A stretch of DNA of 32,783 nt, taken from NCBI GenBank assembly GCA_963621245.1, contig CAVFCW010000018.1, positions 1 to 32,783 on the forward strand, read 5' to 3'. This DNA is from SIG603 sp963621245 (lineage in GTDB: Bacteria; Bacillota; Clostridia; Oscillospirales; Acutalibacteraceae). Made by a program: the position numbers and the translations under genes. This document shows positions 6,632-14,768 of this stretch, one piece after another. The notes below the pieces were generated by a model, which worked only from the letters and a program-made list of their open reading frames with translations, did no database searches and was not told the DNA's origin. Position 1 is the first letter of the stretch; every line of letters starts with the position of its first letter.

Positions 6632-7813
6632 ATGGCTAAAGAGCTTGAATTAAAATACGGCTGCAACCCCAACCAGAAGCCTTCCAAAATTTCTGTCAAT
6701 GACGGCAGAGATCTTCCCATAAAGGTTCTCTCGGGCAAGCCGGGTTATATCAACTTCATGGACGCTTTCAATTCTTGGCAGCTCGTCCGTGAGCTTAAGA
6801 AAGCAACGGGACTTCCCGCAGCCGCTTCCTTTAAGCACGTTTCGCCCGCAGGCGCCGCACTTGGCATTCCTATGAGCGACACACTCAAGAAAATCTATTT
6901 CGTGGACGATTTGGAACTTACTCCCATTGCCACCGCTTACGCAAGAGCAAGAGGCGCCGACAGAATGTCTTCTTACGGCGACTGGGCGGCTCTGAGCGAT
7001 GTTTGCGATAAAGAGACTGCACTCATCTTGAAGAGAGAAGTCAGCGACGGTATCATCGCTCCCGGCTACACAGACGAGGCTCTCGAGATTTTGAAGTCAA
7101 AGAAAAAGGGCAACTACAACGTGGTTCAGATCGACCCCGACTATGTACCTCAGCCGATTGAGCACAAGGATGTTTTCGGCATCACATTCGAGCAGGGCAG
7201 AAACGAGCTCAACCTCGCAGACCCCAAGCTTTACGAGAATATCGTAACGGACGCAAAGAATATGTCCGATGAAGTTATCCGTGATATGATTGTTTCTCTC
7301 ATCACGCTCAAATATACTCAGTCCAACTCCGTTTGCTACGTAAAAGACGGTCAGGCAATCGGTATCGGCGCAGGTCAGCAGTCAAGAATTCACTGCACAA
7401 GACTTGCGGGCAACAAGGCTGACAACTGGTACTTAAGACAGTGCCCGAAGGTTTTGGAGCTTCCTTTCAAGGACGGCTTAAGACGTGCCGACAGAGACAA
7501 CACAATTGATGTTTATATCTCCGACGAGTACGAGGACGTAGTGGCAGACGGAAACTGGCAGAAGTTCTTCACACAGCAGCCGAGCGTTTTCACACGCGAG
7601 GAGAAGAGAGCTTGGCTCGACGGCTTAAAGGGCGTAACAGTCGGCTCGGACGCATTCTTCCCGTTCGGCGATAACGTCGAGAGAGCAAGAAAGTCCGGTG
7701 TTGAGTACATCGTAGAGCCGGGCGGAAGCATTCGTGACGACAACGTTATCGAGACGGCAAACAAATACGGCATCACTATGGCGTTCACGGGAATCAGACT
7801 TTTCCACCACTGA
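6632..7813 (+). CDS. AICAR formyltransferase without IMP cyclohydrolase domain (purH-like, sometimes called PurV)
   Basis: The 393-residue protein corresponds to the AICAR transformylase half of PurH, which formylates AICAR to FAICAR with 10-formyl-THF. The diagnostic motif ASFKHVSPAGAA contains the catalytic Lys68-His69 pair. The substrate and folate regions YTQSNSVCYVKDGQAIGIGAGQQSR and SDAFFPFGDNVERA match the PurH C-terminal domain. Bifunctional PurH is about 510 residues and begins with a cyclohydrolase domain; that domain is absent and the start is clear (GCGAGGAAA in front, ATG at 6632). The missing activity is supplied by purO just upstream. A strong terminator follows. Confidence 0.92.
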   Translation: MAKELELKYGCNPNQKPSKISVNDGRDLPIKVLSGKPGYINFMDAFNSWQLVRELKKATGLPAAASFKHVSPAGAALGIPMSDTLKKIYFVDDLELTPIATAYARARGADRMSSYGDWAALSDVCDKETALILKREVSDGIIAPGYTDEALEILKSKKKGNYNVVQIDPDYVPQPIEHKDVFGITFEQGRNELNLADPKLYENIVTDAKNMSDEVIRDMIVSLITLKYTQSNSVCYVKDGQAIGIGAGQQSRIHCTRLAGNKADNWYLRQCPKVLELPFKDGLRRADRDNTIDVYISDEYEDVVADGNWQKFFTQQPSVFTREEKRAWLDGLKGVTVGSDAFFPFGDNVERARKSGVEYIVEPGGSIRDDNVIETANKYGITMAFTGIRLFHH

Positions 7814-7822
7814 TAAAATACG

Positions 7823-7847
7823 GGGCGGCACTTTGTCGCCCTTTTTT
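7823..7847 (+). terminator. Intrinsic terminator after the AICAR transformylase gene
   Basis: GGGCGGCA (7823-7830) pairs with TGTCGCCC (7834-7841) with one G-T pair and a CTT loop, followed by six T. It lies 10 bases after the stop and separates purD into its own transcription unit unless read through. Confidence 0.85.
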
Positions 7848-7848
7848 A

Positions 7849-7877
7849 TTGCAAGAGAGTTTTCTTTGTGATATATT
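7849..7877 (+). promoter_or_regulatory. Candidate promoter of purD
   Basis: TTGCAA (7849-7854) and TATATT (7872-7877) are separated by 17 bases, directly after the preceding terminator. The purD start at 7916 leaves a short leader of about 30 bases. Confidence 0.55.
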
Positions 7878-7915
7878 ATTCACAGATTCAAAGTTATAGG
7901 AAAGAGGTTAAAATC

Positions 7916-9181
7916 ATGAAAATATTGGTTGTCGGCTCGGGCGGACGCGAGCATGCCATCATTCGTAAATTAAAGGAATCTCCCAAGTGCGAGAAGATCT
8001 ATGCCGCACCGGGAAACGGCGGAATTTCTTATGACGCTGAGTGTGTTTCGATAGGCGCAATGGACATCGAGGGAATGGTTTCTTTCGCAAAAGAAAAGGC
8101 AATCGACCTCGTGTTTGTCGCTCCGGATGATCCGCTTGCCGCAGGTATGGTGGACGCTTTCGAGAAAGAGGGCATCATGGCATTCGGCCCCAGAGCTAAC
8201 GCCGCTGTCATAGAGGCAAGCAAGGTTTTCTCGAAAGACCTCATGAAGAAATACAACATCCCAACAGCGGATTATGCCGTTATCGACAACGCTGAAGAGG
8301 CTGTAAAGTACATCGAGGAGAGAAACGAATATCCCGTTGTCGTCAAGGCTGACGGTCTCGCACTCGGCAAGGGCGTTATCATCGCTGAGAACTTTGAGGA
8401 GGCTAAGAACGCCGTCAAAACCATTATGGAAGATAAGGTTTTCGGCGCATCGGGAAATAAAGTTGTCATCGAGGAATTTTTGACAGGCCCCGAGGTTTCT
8501 GTTCTTTCTTTCACTGACGGAAAAACTCTTTATCCCATGGTTTCTTCAAAGGATCACAAGAGAGCTTTGGACGGAAACAAGGGACTCAACACGGGCGGCA
8601 TGGGCACAATAAGCCCTAACCCCTACTATAACGACGATATGGCTAAGGAGTGCATGGAGAAAATATTTATGCCGACCGTTAACGCCATGAACGCCGAGGG
8701 CAGACCTTTCAAGGGTTGCCTCTATTTCGGACTTATGCTCACACCGAAGGGCCCCAAGGTAATCGAGTACAACTCAAGATTCGGCGATCCCGAAACTCAG
8801 GTTGTTTTGCCGAGACTCAAGACGGATTTTGTCGATATTATCGTTGCTTGCTGTGAGGAGAAACTCGCAGATATCAACATCGAGTGGAGCGACGAGGCTT
8901 GCGCTTGCGTTGTTATGGCATCGGGCGGATACCCCGGTTCTTACAAGAAGGGCATCGAGATTAAGGGCCTTGACGCATGCGGTCAGGTTGAGGGCGCTAC
9001 TGTTTATCACGCAGGTACGGCACTCAAGGACGGCAAGCTTGTCACAAACGGCGGCAGAGTTTTGGGCGTAACGGCACTGGGCAAAACTCTTGACGAGGCA
9101 CTCGACAAGGCTTATGCGGCAGTTAAGAAGATAGACTTCGAGAACGCACACTACAGAACCGACATCGGCAGAATACTTTAA
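7916..9181 (+). CDS. purD: Phosphoribosylamine--glycine ligase (GAR synthetase)
   Basis: PurD joins glycine to phosphoribosylamine with ATP in purine synthesis. The open frame extends upstream to a GTG at 7868, but the family N terminus MKILVVGSGGREHAI begins at ATG 7916, with AGAGG (7903-7907) in front. The chosen start gives 421 residues, the usual PurD length. ATP-grasp features are visible: VVKADGLALGKGV, the HKRALDGNKGLNTGGMG segment and YNSRFGDPETQ with metal-binding residues. The gene follows the other pur genes but has its own candidate promoter and is closed by a terminator at 9195-9231. Confidence 0.95.
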   Translation: MKILVVGSGGREHAIIRKLKESPKCEKIYAAPGNGGISYDAECVSIGAMDIEGMVSFAKEKAIDLVFVAPDDPLAAGMVDAFEKEGIMAFGPRANAAVIEASKVFSKDLMKKYNIPTADYAVIDNAEEAVKYIEERNEYPVVVKADGLALGKGVIIAENFEEAKNAVKTIMEDKVFGASGNKVVIEEFLTGPEVSVLSFTDGKTLYPMVSSKDHKRALDGNKGLNTGGMGTISPNPYYNDDMAKECMEKIFMPTVNAMNAEGRPFKGCLYFGLMLTPKGPKVIEYNSRFGDPETQVVLPRLKTDFVDIIVACCEEKLADINIEWSDEACACVVMASGGYPGSYKKGIEIKGLDACGQVEGATVYHAGTALKDGKLVTNGGRVLGVTALGKTLDEALDKAYAAVKKIDFENAHYRTDIGRIL

Positions 9182-9194
9182 TTTTACAGAATTT

Positions 9195-9231
9195 GAGAGG
9201 GGACACAATTTTATTTGTGTTCTCTCTTTTT
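9195..9231 (+). terminator. Intrinsic terminator after purD
   Basis: GAGAG and ACACAA on the left arm pair with TTGTGT and CTCTC on the right arm, with a two-base bulge, followed by five T. It lies 13 bases after the purD stop. Confidence 0.75.
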
Positions 9232-9246
9232 GTGTCGGCAAATTAT

Positions 9247-9275
9247 TTGCCAACGGGAAAGAAATGTTATATACT
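9247..9275 (+). promoter_or_regulatory. Candidate promoter of prmA
   Basis: TTGCCA (9247-9252) and TATACT (9270-9275) have a 17-base spacer. The hexamers are the same as those of the promoter at 769-797. The prmA start lies 34 bases downstream of the -10 box. Confidence 0.65.
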
Positions 9276-9308
9276 AATCCCATATTTTAAAAGCAAAGGA
9301 GAATTTTC

Positions 9309-10265
9309 ATGATAGATGAAGCATACGATTTCGGCGAGGTAAATCAGGACTGGACCGAGGTTAAAATAACGGTTGACGTAAAGAATGCCGACAAGGCGGG
9401 CGACATTGCAAATATGGTTGTGCCGTACGGAATTTACATCGAGGACTATTCCGACCTTGAAGAGGGCGCATGGGAGATTGCCCACATCGATTTGATTGAC
9501 GAAGATTTGCTCAAAAAAGACAGAAACAAGGCGGTAATTCACGTTTATATCAGCCCCGAGGAAAGCCCCTTGGAGGCGGTTGCGTTCCTCAGTGAGCGCT
9601 ACACGGCAGAGGGAATCGAAAACGAGATTAGCACGGAAAATTGCAAAACAGAGGACTGGATTAATAACTGGAAGAAGTATTTCCACCCGATGGAAGTCGG
9701 CGAGAAGCTTCTCATCCGTCCCACTTGGGAGGAAGATTTCGACCCGAAGGGCAGAGCCGTTCTCAATCTCGAGCCGGGCCTTGCATTCGGCACGGGCACG
9801 CACGAGACAACAAGACTTTGCATGGAGCTTCTCGAGAAATACGTTAAAGAGGGCGACAGCGTTCTCGATATGGGTTGCGGCAGCGGAATTTTGTCGGTTG
9901 CTTCACTTCTTGTCGGTGCAAAAAGCGCAGTCGGCGTTGATATAGATCCCCTTGCGGTAAAGACGGCGGTTGAGAATGCAAAGCTTAACAATGTCGGTGA
10001 TAAATTTATCGGAATTACGGGCGACCTCACGGAAAAGGTAAGCGGTAAATTCAACGTTGTTCTTGCAAACATCGTAGCCGATATAATCAAAATTCTCTCG
10101 AAGAACGCACCAAATTTCATGTATGACGATTCCGTTTACATTATGTCGGGAATAATCGATACGAGAGAAGCCGATGTTCTCGAGTCGATTTCCGATAAGT
10201 TTGAAATAATCGAGAGAAAAGAGGAAAAAGGCTGGGTCGCAATGGCGGCAAAGCTCAAAAAGTAA
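9309..10265 (+). CDS. prmA: Ribosomal protein L11 methyltransferase
   Basis: PrmA methylates ribosomal protein L11 using S-adenosylmethionine. The 318-residue protein has the N-terminal ferredoxin-like substrate-binding domain (about 1-120) and a Rossmann methyltransferase domain. Key motifs are LEPGLAFGTGTHETTRLC (about 154-171), the SAM-binding VLDMGCGSGILSVAS (about 185-199) and the NIVADII segment. Length and motif order fit the family. AAAGGAG lies in front of the start. An amidohydrolase gene begins one base after the stop, so the two are almost surely cotranscribed, although no functional link is obvious. Confidence 0.95.
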   Translation: MIDEAYDFGEVNQDWTEVKITVDVKNADKAGDIANMVVPYGIYIEDYSDLEEGAWEIAHIDLIDEDLLKKDRNKAVIHVYISPEESPLEAVAFLSERYTAEGIENEISTENCKTEDWINNWKKYFHPMEVGEKLLIRPTWEEDFDPKGRAVLNLEPGLAFGTGTHETTRLCMELLEKYVKEGDSVLDMGCGSGILSVASLLVGAKSAVGVDIDPLAVKTAVENAKLNNVGDKFIGITGDLTEKVSGKFNVVLANIVADIIKILSKNAPNFMYDDSVYIMSGIIDTREADVLESISDKFEIIERKEEKGWVAMAAKLKK

Positions 10266-10266
10266 T

Positions 10267-11865
10267 ATGAAGCTTTATTTTGGCGGTAAGGTCTACACGG
10301 GCGAGGGCTTTTGCGAAGCCTTCTGCGTGGAGGACGGTAAATTTTGCTTTGTCGGAACAAACGAAGAGGCGGAAAAGATAAATGCGGACGAGAGAATAAA
10401 TCTTGGCGGAAAATTTGTCTGTGCGGGTTTTAACGACAGCCACATGCACCTTTTGAATTTCGGTCAGGCACTTATGTGCGCCGACCTTGCATCAAATACG
10501 CAGTCGCTCGGCGGAATGATAGCCTACCTTGCGGACTTTGCCTCAAAGGGAGAATTCTCGGAGTCGAACTGGATTGTCGGCAGAGGTTGGAATCAGGATT
10601 ATTTCGAGGACGAAAAGCGTATGCCCACAAGGGATGACCTCGATAAAATATCGAAAGATTATCCGATACTCATAACAAGAGCGTGCGGTCACTGCTCTGT
10701 TGTCAATTCAAAGGCACTGGAGCTTGCAAAGGTAACAAAGGAAACGCCTTGTCCCGACGGCGGAGAAATAGGCTTGGACGAAAACGGCGAACCGAACGGC
10801 ATTTTCTTTGATAACGCCATGGAATATATTTTCAGCGTGTTTCCGCTGCCTGACAAAAACGCCGTAAAGGATATGATTAAAACTGCCGCCAAGGCGCTTG
10901 GCTCCTACGGCATCACGTCTTGCCAGAGTGACGATTACTGCGTGTTTGAAATTCCGTTCGGCGTGGTAAACGAGGCTTTTGAGGAGCTTATAAACGATGG
11001 CGAACTTGGCGTCAGAGTTTACGAGCAGAGCAATTTCACAAATCTCGATGACTTGAAAGAGTTTGTCGAGAGCGGTCACAAAACGGGCACGGGAAACGAT
11101 TTGTTCAGAATCGGCCCACTCAAAATGCTCGGTGACGGCGCACTCGGCGCAAGAACGGCTTATCTCTCCGTTCCGTATGCGGACGATCCGTCCGTCACGG
11201 GTTTTCCGTGTTTCAGTCAGGAAACCATGGACAGCATGATTTCTTACGCCAACAAAAACGGTATGCAAATTGCCGTGCATTCAATCGGCGACAAATGCCT
11301 CGATATGCTCCTTTCGGCTTACGAAAAGGCGCTTCAAGAATATCCGAGAGAAAACCACCGCCACGGAGTTGTGCACTGCCAGATTACAAGGCCTGACCAG
11401 CTCAAGAAAATAGCTAAGCTTAATTTGCACGTTTACGCTCAGTCGATTTTCCTCGACTACGATATTCACATCGTAAAGGACAGAGTGGGCGAGAAACTCG
11501 CATCCACAAGCTATTCTTGGAAAACACTCATGAACGACGGCGTGACCGTGAGCAACGGCTCGGATTGTCCCGTTGAACTGCCCGACTGCCTCAAGTCCAT
11601 GCAGTGCGCCGTGACGAGAAAGACCGTCAAGGATAATCTCGGCCCCTACCTCGAAAACGAGGCTTTCACGGTTAAAGAGGCAATTGACAGCTACACTTCC
11701 GTTTCGGCTTATGCTCAGTTTGCCGAAGACTACAAGGGTAAGATAAAAGAAAATTACTTGGCTGATTTTGTCGTTTTGGATGAAAGTCCGTTTGAGACAA
11801 ACCCCGAGGAAATTCACGCCATAAAGGTTTTGGGAACTTTCTTGGGCGGAAAAAGAGTTTATTGA
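10267..11865 (+). CDS. Metal-dependent amidohydrolase, YtcJ-like (amidohydrolase 3 family)
   Basis: The 532-residue protein belongs to the amidohydrolase superfamily, subgroup of YtcJ and NfdA-like enzymes that hydrolyse amide bonds in unknown substrates. The metal-binding His59-Met-His61 lies in FNDSHMHLLNFG at the start of the barrel. Later motifs are GDGALGART, HSIGD (metal His) and NGSDCPVE (catalytic Asp). The C terminus returns to the small beta domain with LADFVVLDESPF. There is no signal peptide. The start is one base after prmA and relies on translation of that gene. The terminator stem overlaps the end of the coding region. The substrate cannot be deduced. Confidence 0.9.
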   Translation: MKLYFGGKVYTGEGFCEAFCVEDGKFCFVGTNEEAEKINADERINLGGKFVCAGFNDSHMHLLNFGQALMCADLASNTQSLGGMIAYLADFASKGEFSESNWIVGRGWNQDYFEDEKRMPTRDDLDKISKDYPILITRACGHCSVVNSKALELAKVTKETPCPDGGEIGLDENGEPNGIFFDNAMEYIFSVFPLPDKNAVKDMIKTAAKALGSYGITSCQSDDYCVFEIPFGVVNEAFEELINDGELGVRVYEQSNFTNLDDLKEFVESGHKTGTGNDLFRIGPLKMLGDGALGARTAYLSVPYADDPSVTGFPCFSQETMDSMISYANKNGMQIAVHSIGDKCLDMLLSAYEKALQEYPRENHRHGVVHCQITRPDQLKKIAKLNLHVYAQSIFLDYDIHIVKDRVGEKLASTSYSWKTLMNDGVTVSNGSDCPVELPDCLKSMQCAVTRKTVKDNLGPYLENEAFTVKEAIDSYTSVSAYAQFAEDYKGKIKENYLADFVVLDESPFETNPEEIHAIKVLGTFLGGKRVY

Positions 11866-11887
11866 TAGTTTTTCCGATATTTTTTTA
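11847..11887 (+). terminator. Intrinsic terminator overlapping the amidohydrolase stop
   Basis: CGGAAAAA (11847-11854) pairs perfectly with TTTTTCCG (11869-11876), and a T-rich tail follows (11880-11886). The left arm lies within the last codons of the amidohydrolase gene. It insulates the fucO promoter region from upstream transcription. Confidence 0.7.
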
Positions 11888-11902
11888 CCAAAATGCTACA
11901 TA

Positions 11903-11920
11903 TTGTTACAATCTTAACAA
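11903..11920 (+). promoter_or_regulatory. Rex-like operator 1, upstream of the fucO promoter
   Basis: TTGTTACAATCTTAACAA differs at one base from the clostridial Rex consensus TTGTTAANNNNTTAACAA. Rex is the NADH/NAD-sensing repressor of fermentation genes and is known to control alcohol dehydrogenases in clostridia. The site lies 8 bases before the -35 box. Binding is inferred from sequence only. Confidence 0.65.
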
Positions 11921-11927
11921 TTTAGTA

Positions 11928-11956
11928 TTGATTTATTCCCAAAATAGCGTTAAAAT
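11928..11956 (+). promoter_or_regulatory. Promoter of fucO
   Basis: TTGATT (11928-11933) and TAAAAT (11951-11956) are separated by 17 bases. The -10 box lies inside the second Rex-like site, so repressor binding would block polymerase. The start codon at 12001 has GGGAGGAAA in front. Confidence 0.65.
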
Positions 11957-11962
11957 ATTAAC
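11949..11962 (+). promoter_or_regulatory. Rex-like operator 2, overlapping the -10 box
   Basis: GTTAAAATATTAAC fits the inner core GTTAANNNNTTAAC of the Rex consensus exactly; the outer TT/AA flanks are not conserved. Its centre is 44 bases from the centre of operator 1, close to four helical turns, so the two sites face the same side of the DNA. Confidence 0.6.
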
Positions 11963-12000
11963 ATATTTAATGCGAATGCATTTTTGGGAGGAAAACTAAT

Positions 12001-13149
12001 ATGTCCAACAGAATTGTTCTTAACACTATTTCATACCACGGCAAGGGTGCTATCGGCGACATCGTACCCGAGATTAAGGCAAGAGGCTACAAGAAGGCTT
12101 TTGTTTGCTCCGACCCCGATCTTTTAAAGTTCGGCGTAACTCAGAAGGTTACATCACTTCTTGAAGAGGGCGGCGTTCCTTACGAGGTTTATTCCGAGAT
12201 TAAGCCAAACCCGACAATCGAGAACGTAAAAACAGGAGTTAAGGCTTTTGCAGATTCAGGCGCTGATATGATCATCGCAATCGGCGGCGGCTCTTCAATG
12301 GATACGGCAAAGGCTATCGGTATCATCACGGAGAACCCGGAGTTTGCTGATGTAAGAAGCCTCGAGGGCGTTGCACCCACAAAGAAGCACGCTACATTCA
12401 CAATTGCTGTTCCAACAACGGCAGGTACCGCAGCTGAGGTTACAATCAACTACGTTATCACAGATACAGAGAAGAAGAGAAAGTTCGTTTGCGTTGATAC
12501 AAACGATATTCCCGAGATTGCAGTTGTCGATCCCGATATGATGGCATCAATGCCGAAGAGCCTCAAAGCCGCAACAGGTATGGACGCTCTCACACACGCT
12601 ATCGAGGGTTACATCACAAAGGCTGCTTGGACAATGACAGATATGTTCCACCTCAAGGCTATCGAGCTTATCTCGAAGAACCTTAGAAGCTCTTGCGCTA
12701 ACGAGGAAGAGGGTATTGAGGGAATGGCTCTTGCTCAGTACATCGCTGGACAGGGATTCTCAAACGTTGGTCTCGGCATTGTTCACTCAATGGCTCACTC
12801 ACTCGGCGCTGTTTATGACACACCTCACGGCGTTGCAAACGCAATTTTGCTCCCGACAGTTATGGAGTACAACGCAGACGCAACAGGCGAGAAGTACCGT
12901 GACATCGCAAAGGCAATGGGCGTTGAAGGCACAGAGAACATGACTCAGGAGGAGTACAGAGCAGCTGCTGTTCAGGCTGTTAAGGACCTCGCTCACGATG
13001 TCGGAATTCCTGCTGACCTCAAGGCTATCGTCAAGGAAGAGGATGTTCAGTTCCTTTCCGAGTCCGCTTATGCTGATGCTTGCCGTCCGGGCAACCCAAA
13101 GGATACTTCCGTCGAGGAGATTGCAGCACTTTACAGAAAGCTCATGTAA
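12001..13149 (+). CDS. fucO: Iron-containing alcohol dehydrogenase, lactaldehyde reductase type
   Basis: The 382-residue protein is a group III iron-dependent alcohol dehydrogenase. From memory of the sequence it is very like FucO (lactaldehyde:propanediol oxidoreductase), which reduces lactaldehyde from fucose or rhamnose to 1,2-propanediol. Shared segments include NPEFADVRSLEG, PTTAGTAAEVTINYVITD and GFSNVGLGIVHSMAHSLGA. The NAD-binding motif GGGSSMDTAK is at about 95-104. The predicted iron ligands are Asp195, His199, His262 and His276. The enzyme would reoxidise NADH in fermentation, which fits the two Rex-like sites in front. No other fucose genes are nearby, so a broader aldehyde or diol role is possible. 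Confidence 0.88.
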   Translation: MSNRIVLNTISYHGKGAIGDIVPEIKARGYKKAFVCSDPDLLKFGVTQKVTSLLEEGGVPYEVYSEIKPNPTIENVKTGVKAFADSGADMIIAIGGGSSMDTAKAIGIITENPEFADVRSLEGVAPTKKHATFTIAVPTTAGTAAEVTINYVITDTEKKRKFVCVDTNDIPEIAVVDPDMMASMPKSLKAATGMDALTHAIEGYITKAAWTMTDMFHLKAIELISKNLRSSCANEEEGIEGMALAQYIAGQGFSNVGLGIVHSMAHSLGAVYDTPHGVANAILLPTVMEYNADATGEKYRDIAKAMGVEGTENMTQEEYRAAAVQAVKDLAHDVGIPADLKAIVKEEDVQFLSESAYADACRPGNPKDTSVEEIAALYRKLM

Positions 13150-13193
13150 TCGCTTGGCACAATATAGTTAAATACTTTTGTTTTATGTATTTG

Positions 13194-13228
13194 TCGGATC
13201 GTCTCGAAAGAGGCGGTCCGATTTTTTT
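13194..13228 (+). terminator. Strong intrinsic terminator after fucO
   Basis: TCGGATCGTCTC (13194-13205) pairs with GAGGCGGTCCGA (13210-13221) over 12 bp with two G-T pairs, closed by a GAAA loop and followed by seven T. It ends the plus-strand unit before the convergent murF gene. Confidence 0.92.
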
Positions 13229-13235
13229 GTTTCGC

Positions 13236-13270
13236 AAAGAGAAAAGCGGGCAGTTTAGAACTGTCCGCTT
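13236..13270 (-). terminator. Intrinsic terminator of the murE-pepC-murF unit (minus strand)
   Basis: On the minus strand AAGCGGACAGTT and AACTGCCCGCTT form a stem of about 12 bp with a three-base loop, followed by TTCTCTTT. It lies 17 bases past the murF stop and faces the fucO terminator, as expected between convergent genes. Confidence 0.75.
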
Positions 13271-13286
13271 ATGTTTTGCCAAAATA

Positions 13287-14657
13287 TTAAGCTTTGATTT
13301 GCTTTAAGTGCTCTCTTATTTCCTCGGTGTGCATGCCTCTTGAGCCTTTGATGAGAATGCTGTCATTAGGCTTAATGAAATCATCAAGGAAAGAATTAAC
13401 CTCGGCGTTTGTTTTAAAGTAAACAGAATTTTCACCGTCGGCAAATCCGTCATAGATGTGCTTTGCCTCGTTTCCGACCGCCACAAGGAAATCTATGTTC
13501 TTTTCCTTTGCGGCTTTTCCGACGTCGGTGTGGCCCTTCTCGGAGTAAGAGCCAAGCTCCAGCATATCGGAGAGAACGGCGATTTTTCTGCCGTTTAATC
13601 TCGTGAGCATATCAAGTGAAGAAACCATGCTGTCTGGGCTTGCGTTGTAGGTGTCGTCAATAACCGTGATGTTGCCAAAGGTTTTGATTTCACCGCGCAT
13701 ATCGGGGGACTTGTAAGTTCCCAGTGCCTCAATAGCCTTGTTCAAATCAAGTCCGAGATATTCGCATACGGCAATTGCGGCAAGCGCATTTCTCACGTTG
13801 TGAAGTCCGATTACGGGCAGTTTAACGGTGAATTCTTCGTCTTCAAGTCTGAACTTGAAAGAGGTCTCGCCGTTCTGCTCTTTTATGTCGTAAGCTCTGA
13901 AATCGCAGTTTTCGCCTATGCCGAACGTCACGACGGACGGCTCGAAAACGCCGCTGTATTCTTCGTCTTTGAGCGTGGAGAGTAAATCGTCGTCACCGTT
14001 GACAAATACCGTGCCCATGGCGCCGATGTAATCCGCAATGTGAAGCTTTTCTTTCAAGATGTTCTCACGGGAGCCGTGGAATTCGATGTGAGAAACTCCG
14101 ATATTCGTCATAACGGCAACGGTCGGCCTTGCAATATCGACAATTCGCTTCATTTCTCCGGGGTAGCTCATGCCCATTTCAAAAACGCAGACATCGTGCT
14201 CGGGCTCGTATTTCATAACCATTTGCGGCACACCGATTTGACCGTTTGCGTTGCCCTCGGTTTTATTTACGTTAAGGGAAGAGGAGAGCGCAAGGGAAAT
14301 AATCTCCTTTGTGGTCGTCTTTCCGACAGAACCCGTAATGCCGATTACGGGCACTTTTATTTCTGCACGGCATCTTTCGCCGCATTTCTGAAGTGCACGC
14401 ACGGAGTCTTCAACAAGAACGTAGTTGATGTTAATATCGCATGGAAGTTCCTTTTCGGAGAAACAAGCTTGGCAGCCTTTTTCAACGCAAGACGGAATAT
14501 ACTTGTGACCGTCCGTATTTTCGCCTTTAATGGCAACAAACATTTTGCCCGCTTCGGCTTTTCTCGAGTCCGTGAAAAATCCGTTTATTACGACGGTGCC
14601 GTCGCCGTAAAGCTTACCGCCCGTGTACTCGGCAATTTGTGAGAGTGTGAGTTTCAT
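13287..14657 (-). CDS. murF: UDP-MurNAc-tripeptide--D-Ala-D-Ala ligase
   Basis: MurF adds D-Ala-D-Ala to the UDP-MurNAc-tripeptide in the cytoplasm, the last step of the soluble peptidoglycan precursor. The 456-residue protein has the N-terminal substrate domain with SRKAEAGKMFVAIKGENTDGHKY (about 31-53), the ATP-binding P-loop GITGSVGKTTTKE (about 106-118), and the central motif ending in NAxAA (NVRNALAAIAV). The C-terminal segment DDTYNASPDSM is typical of MurF. AAGGAAA precedes the start on the minus strand. A terminator at 14675-14707 lies between it and pepC, so it may depend partly on readthrough from murE-pepC. Confidence 0.95.
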   Translation of the reverse strand: MKLTLSQIAEYTGGKLYGDGTVVINGFFTDSRKAEAGKMFVAIKGENTDGHKYIPSCVEKGCQACFSEKELPCDININYVLVEDSVRALQKCGERCRAEIKVPVIGITGSVGKTTTKEIISLALSSSLNVNKTEGNANGQIGVPQMVMKYEPEHDVCVFEMGMSYPGEMKRIVDIARPTVAVMTNIGVSHIEFHGSRENILKEKLHIADYIGAMGTVFVNGDDDLLSTLKDEEYSGVFEPSVVTFGIGENCDFRAYDIKEQNGETSFKFRLEDEEFTVKLPVIGLHNVRNALAAIAVCEYLGLDLNKAIEALGTYKSPDMRGEIKTFGNITVIDDTYNASPDSMVSSLDMLTRLNGRKIAVLSDMLELGSYSEKGHTDVGKAAKEKNIDFLVAVGNEAKHIYDGFADGENSVYFKTNAEVNSFLDDFIKPNDSILIKGSRGMHTEEIREHLKQIKA

Positions 14658-14674
14658 TATTAAATTTCCTTATC

Positions 14675-14707
14675 GCAAAAAGAGTGGTGAAATATTCCAC
14701 CACTCTT
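14675..14707 (-). terminator. Intrinsic terminator after pepC (minus strand)
   Basis: On the minus strand AAGAGTGGTG pairs with CACCACTCTT around a short AT-rich loop, followed by TTTTTGCG. It sits in the 111-base gap between pepC and murF. Confidence 0.8.
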
Positions 14708-14768
14708 CTTAGTCGGAACCCACGTCAAAAAGTGGGGAACATTTTCATCAAGTTAGATTATAACCGCT

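Noticed and set aside
7868..7915. Longer PurD starting at GTG 7868
   Set aside because: The extra residues do not match the family, overlap the likely promoter, and lack a ribosome site, whereas ATG 7916 has one and begins the conserved N terminus.
8774..9283. 169-codon open frame on the minus strand within purD
   Set aside because: It is the complement of a strongly conserved gene, has no ribosome site, and its composition matches a shadow frame.
14040..14642. 200-codon open frame on the plus strand opposite murF
   Set aside because: It lies wholly antisense to conserved MurF motifs and resembles no protein family.
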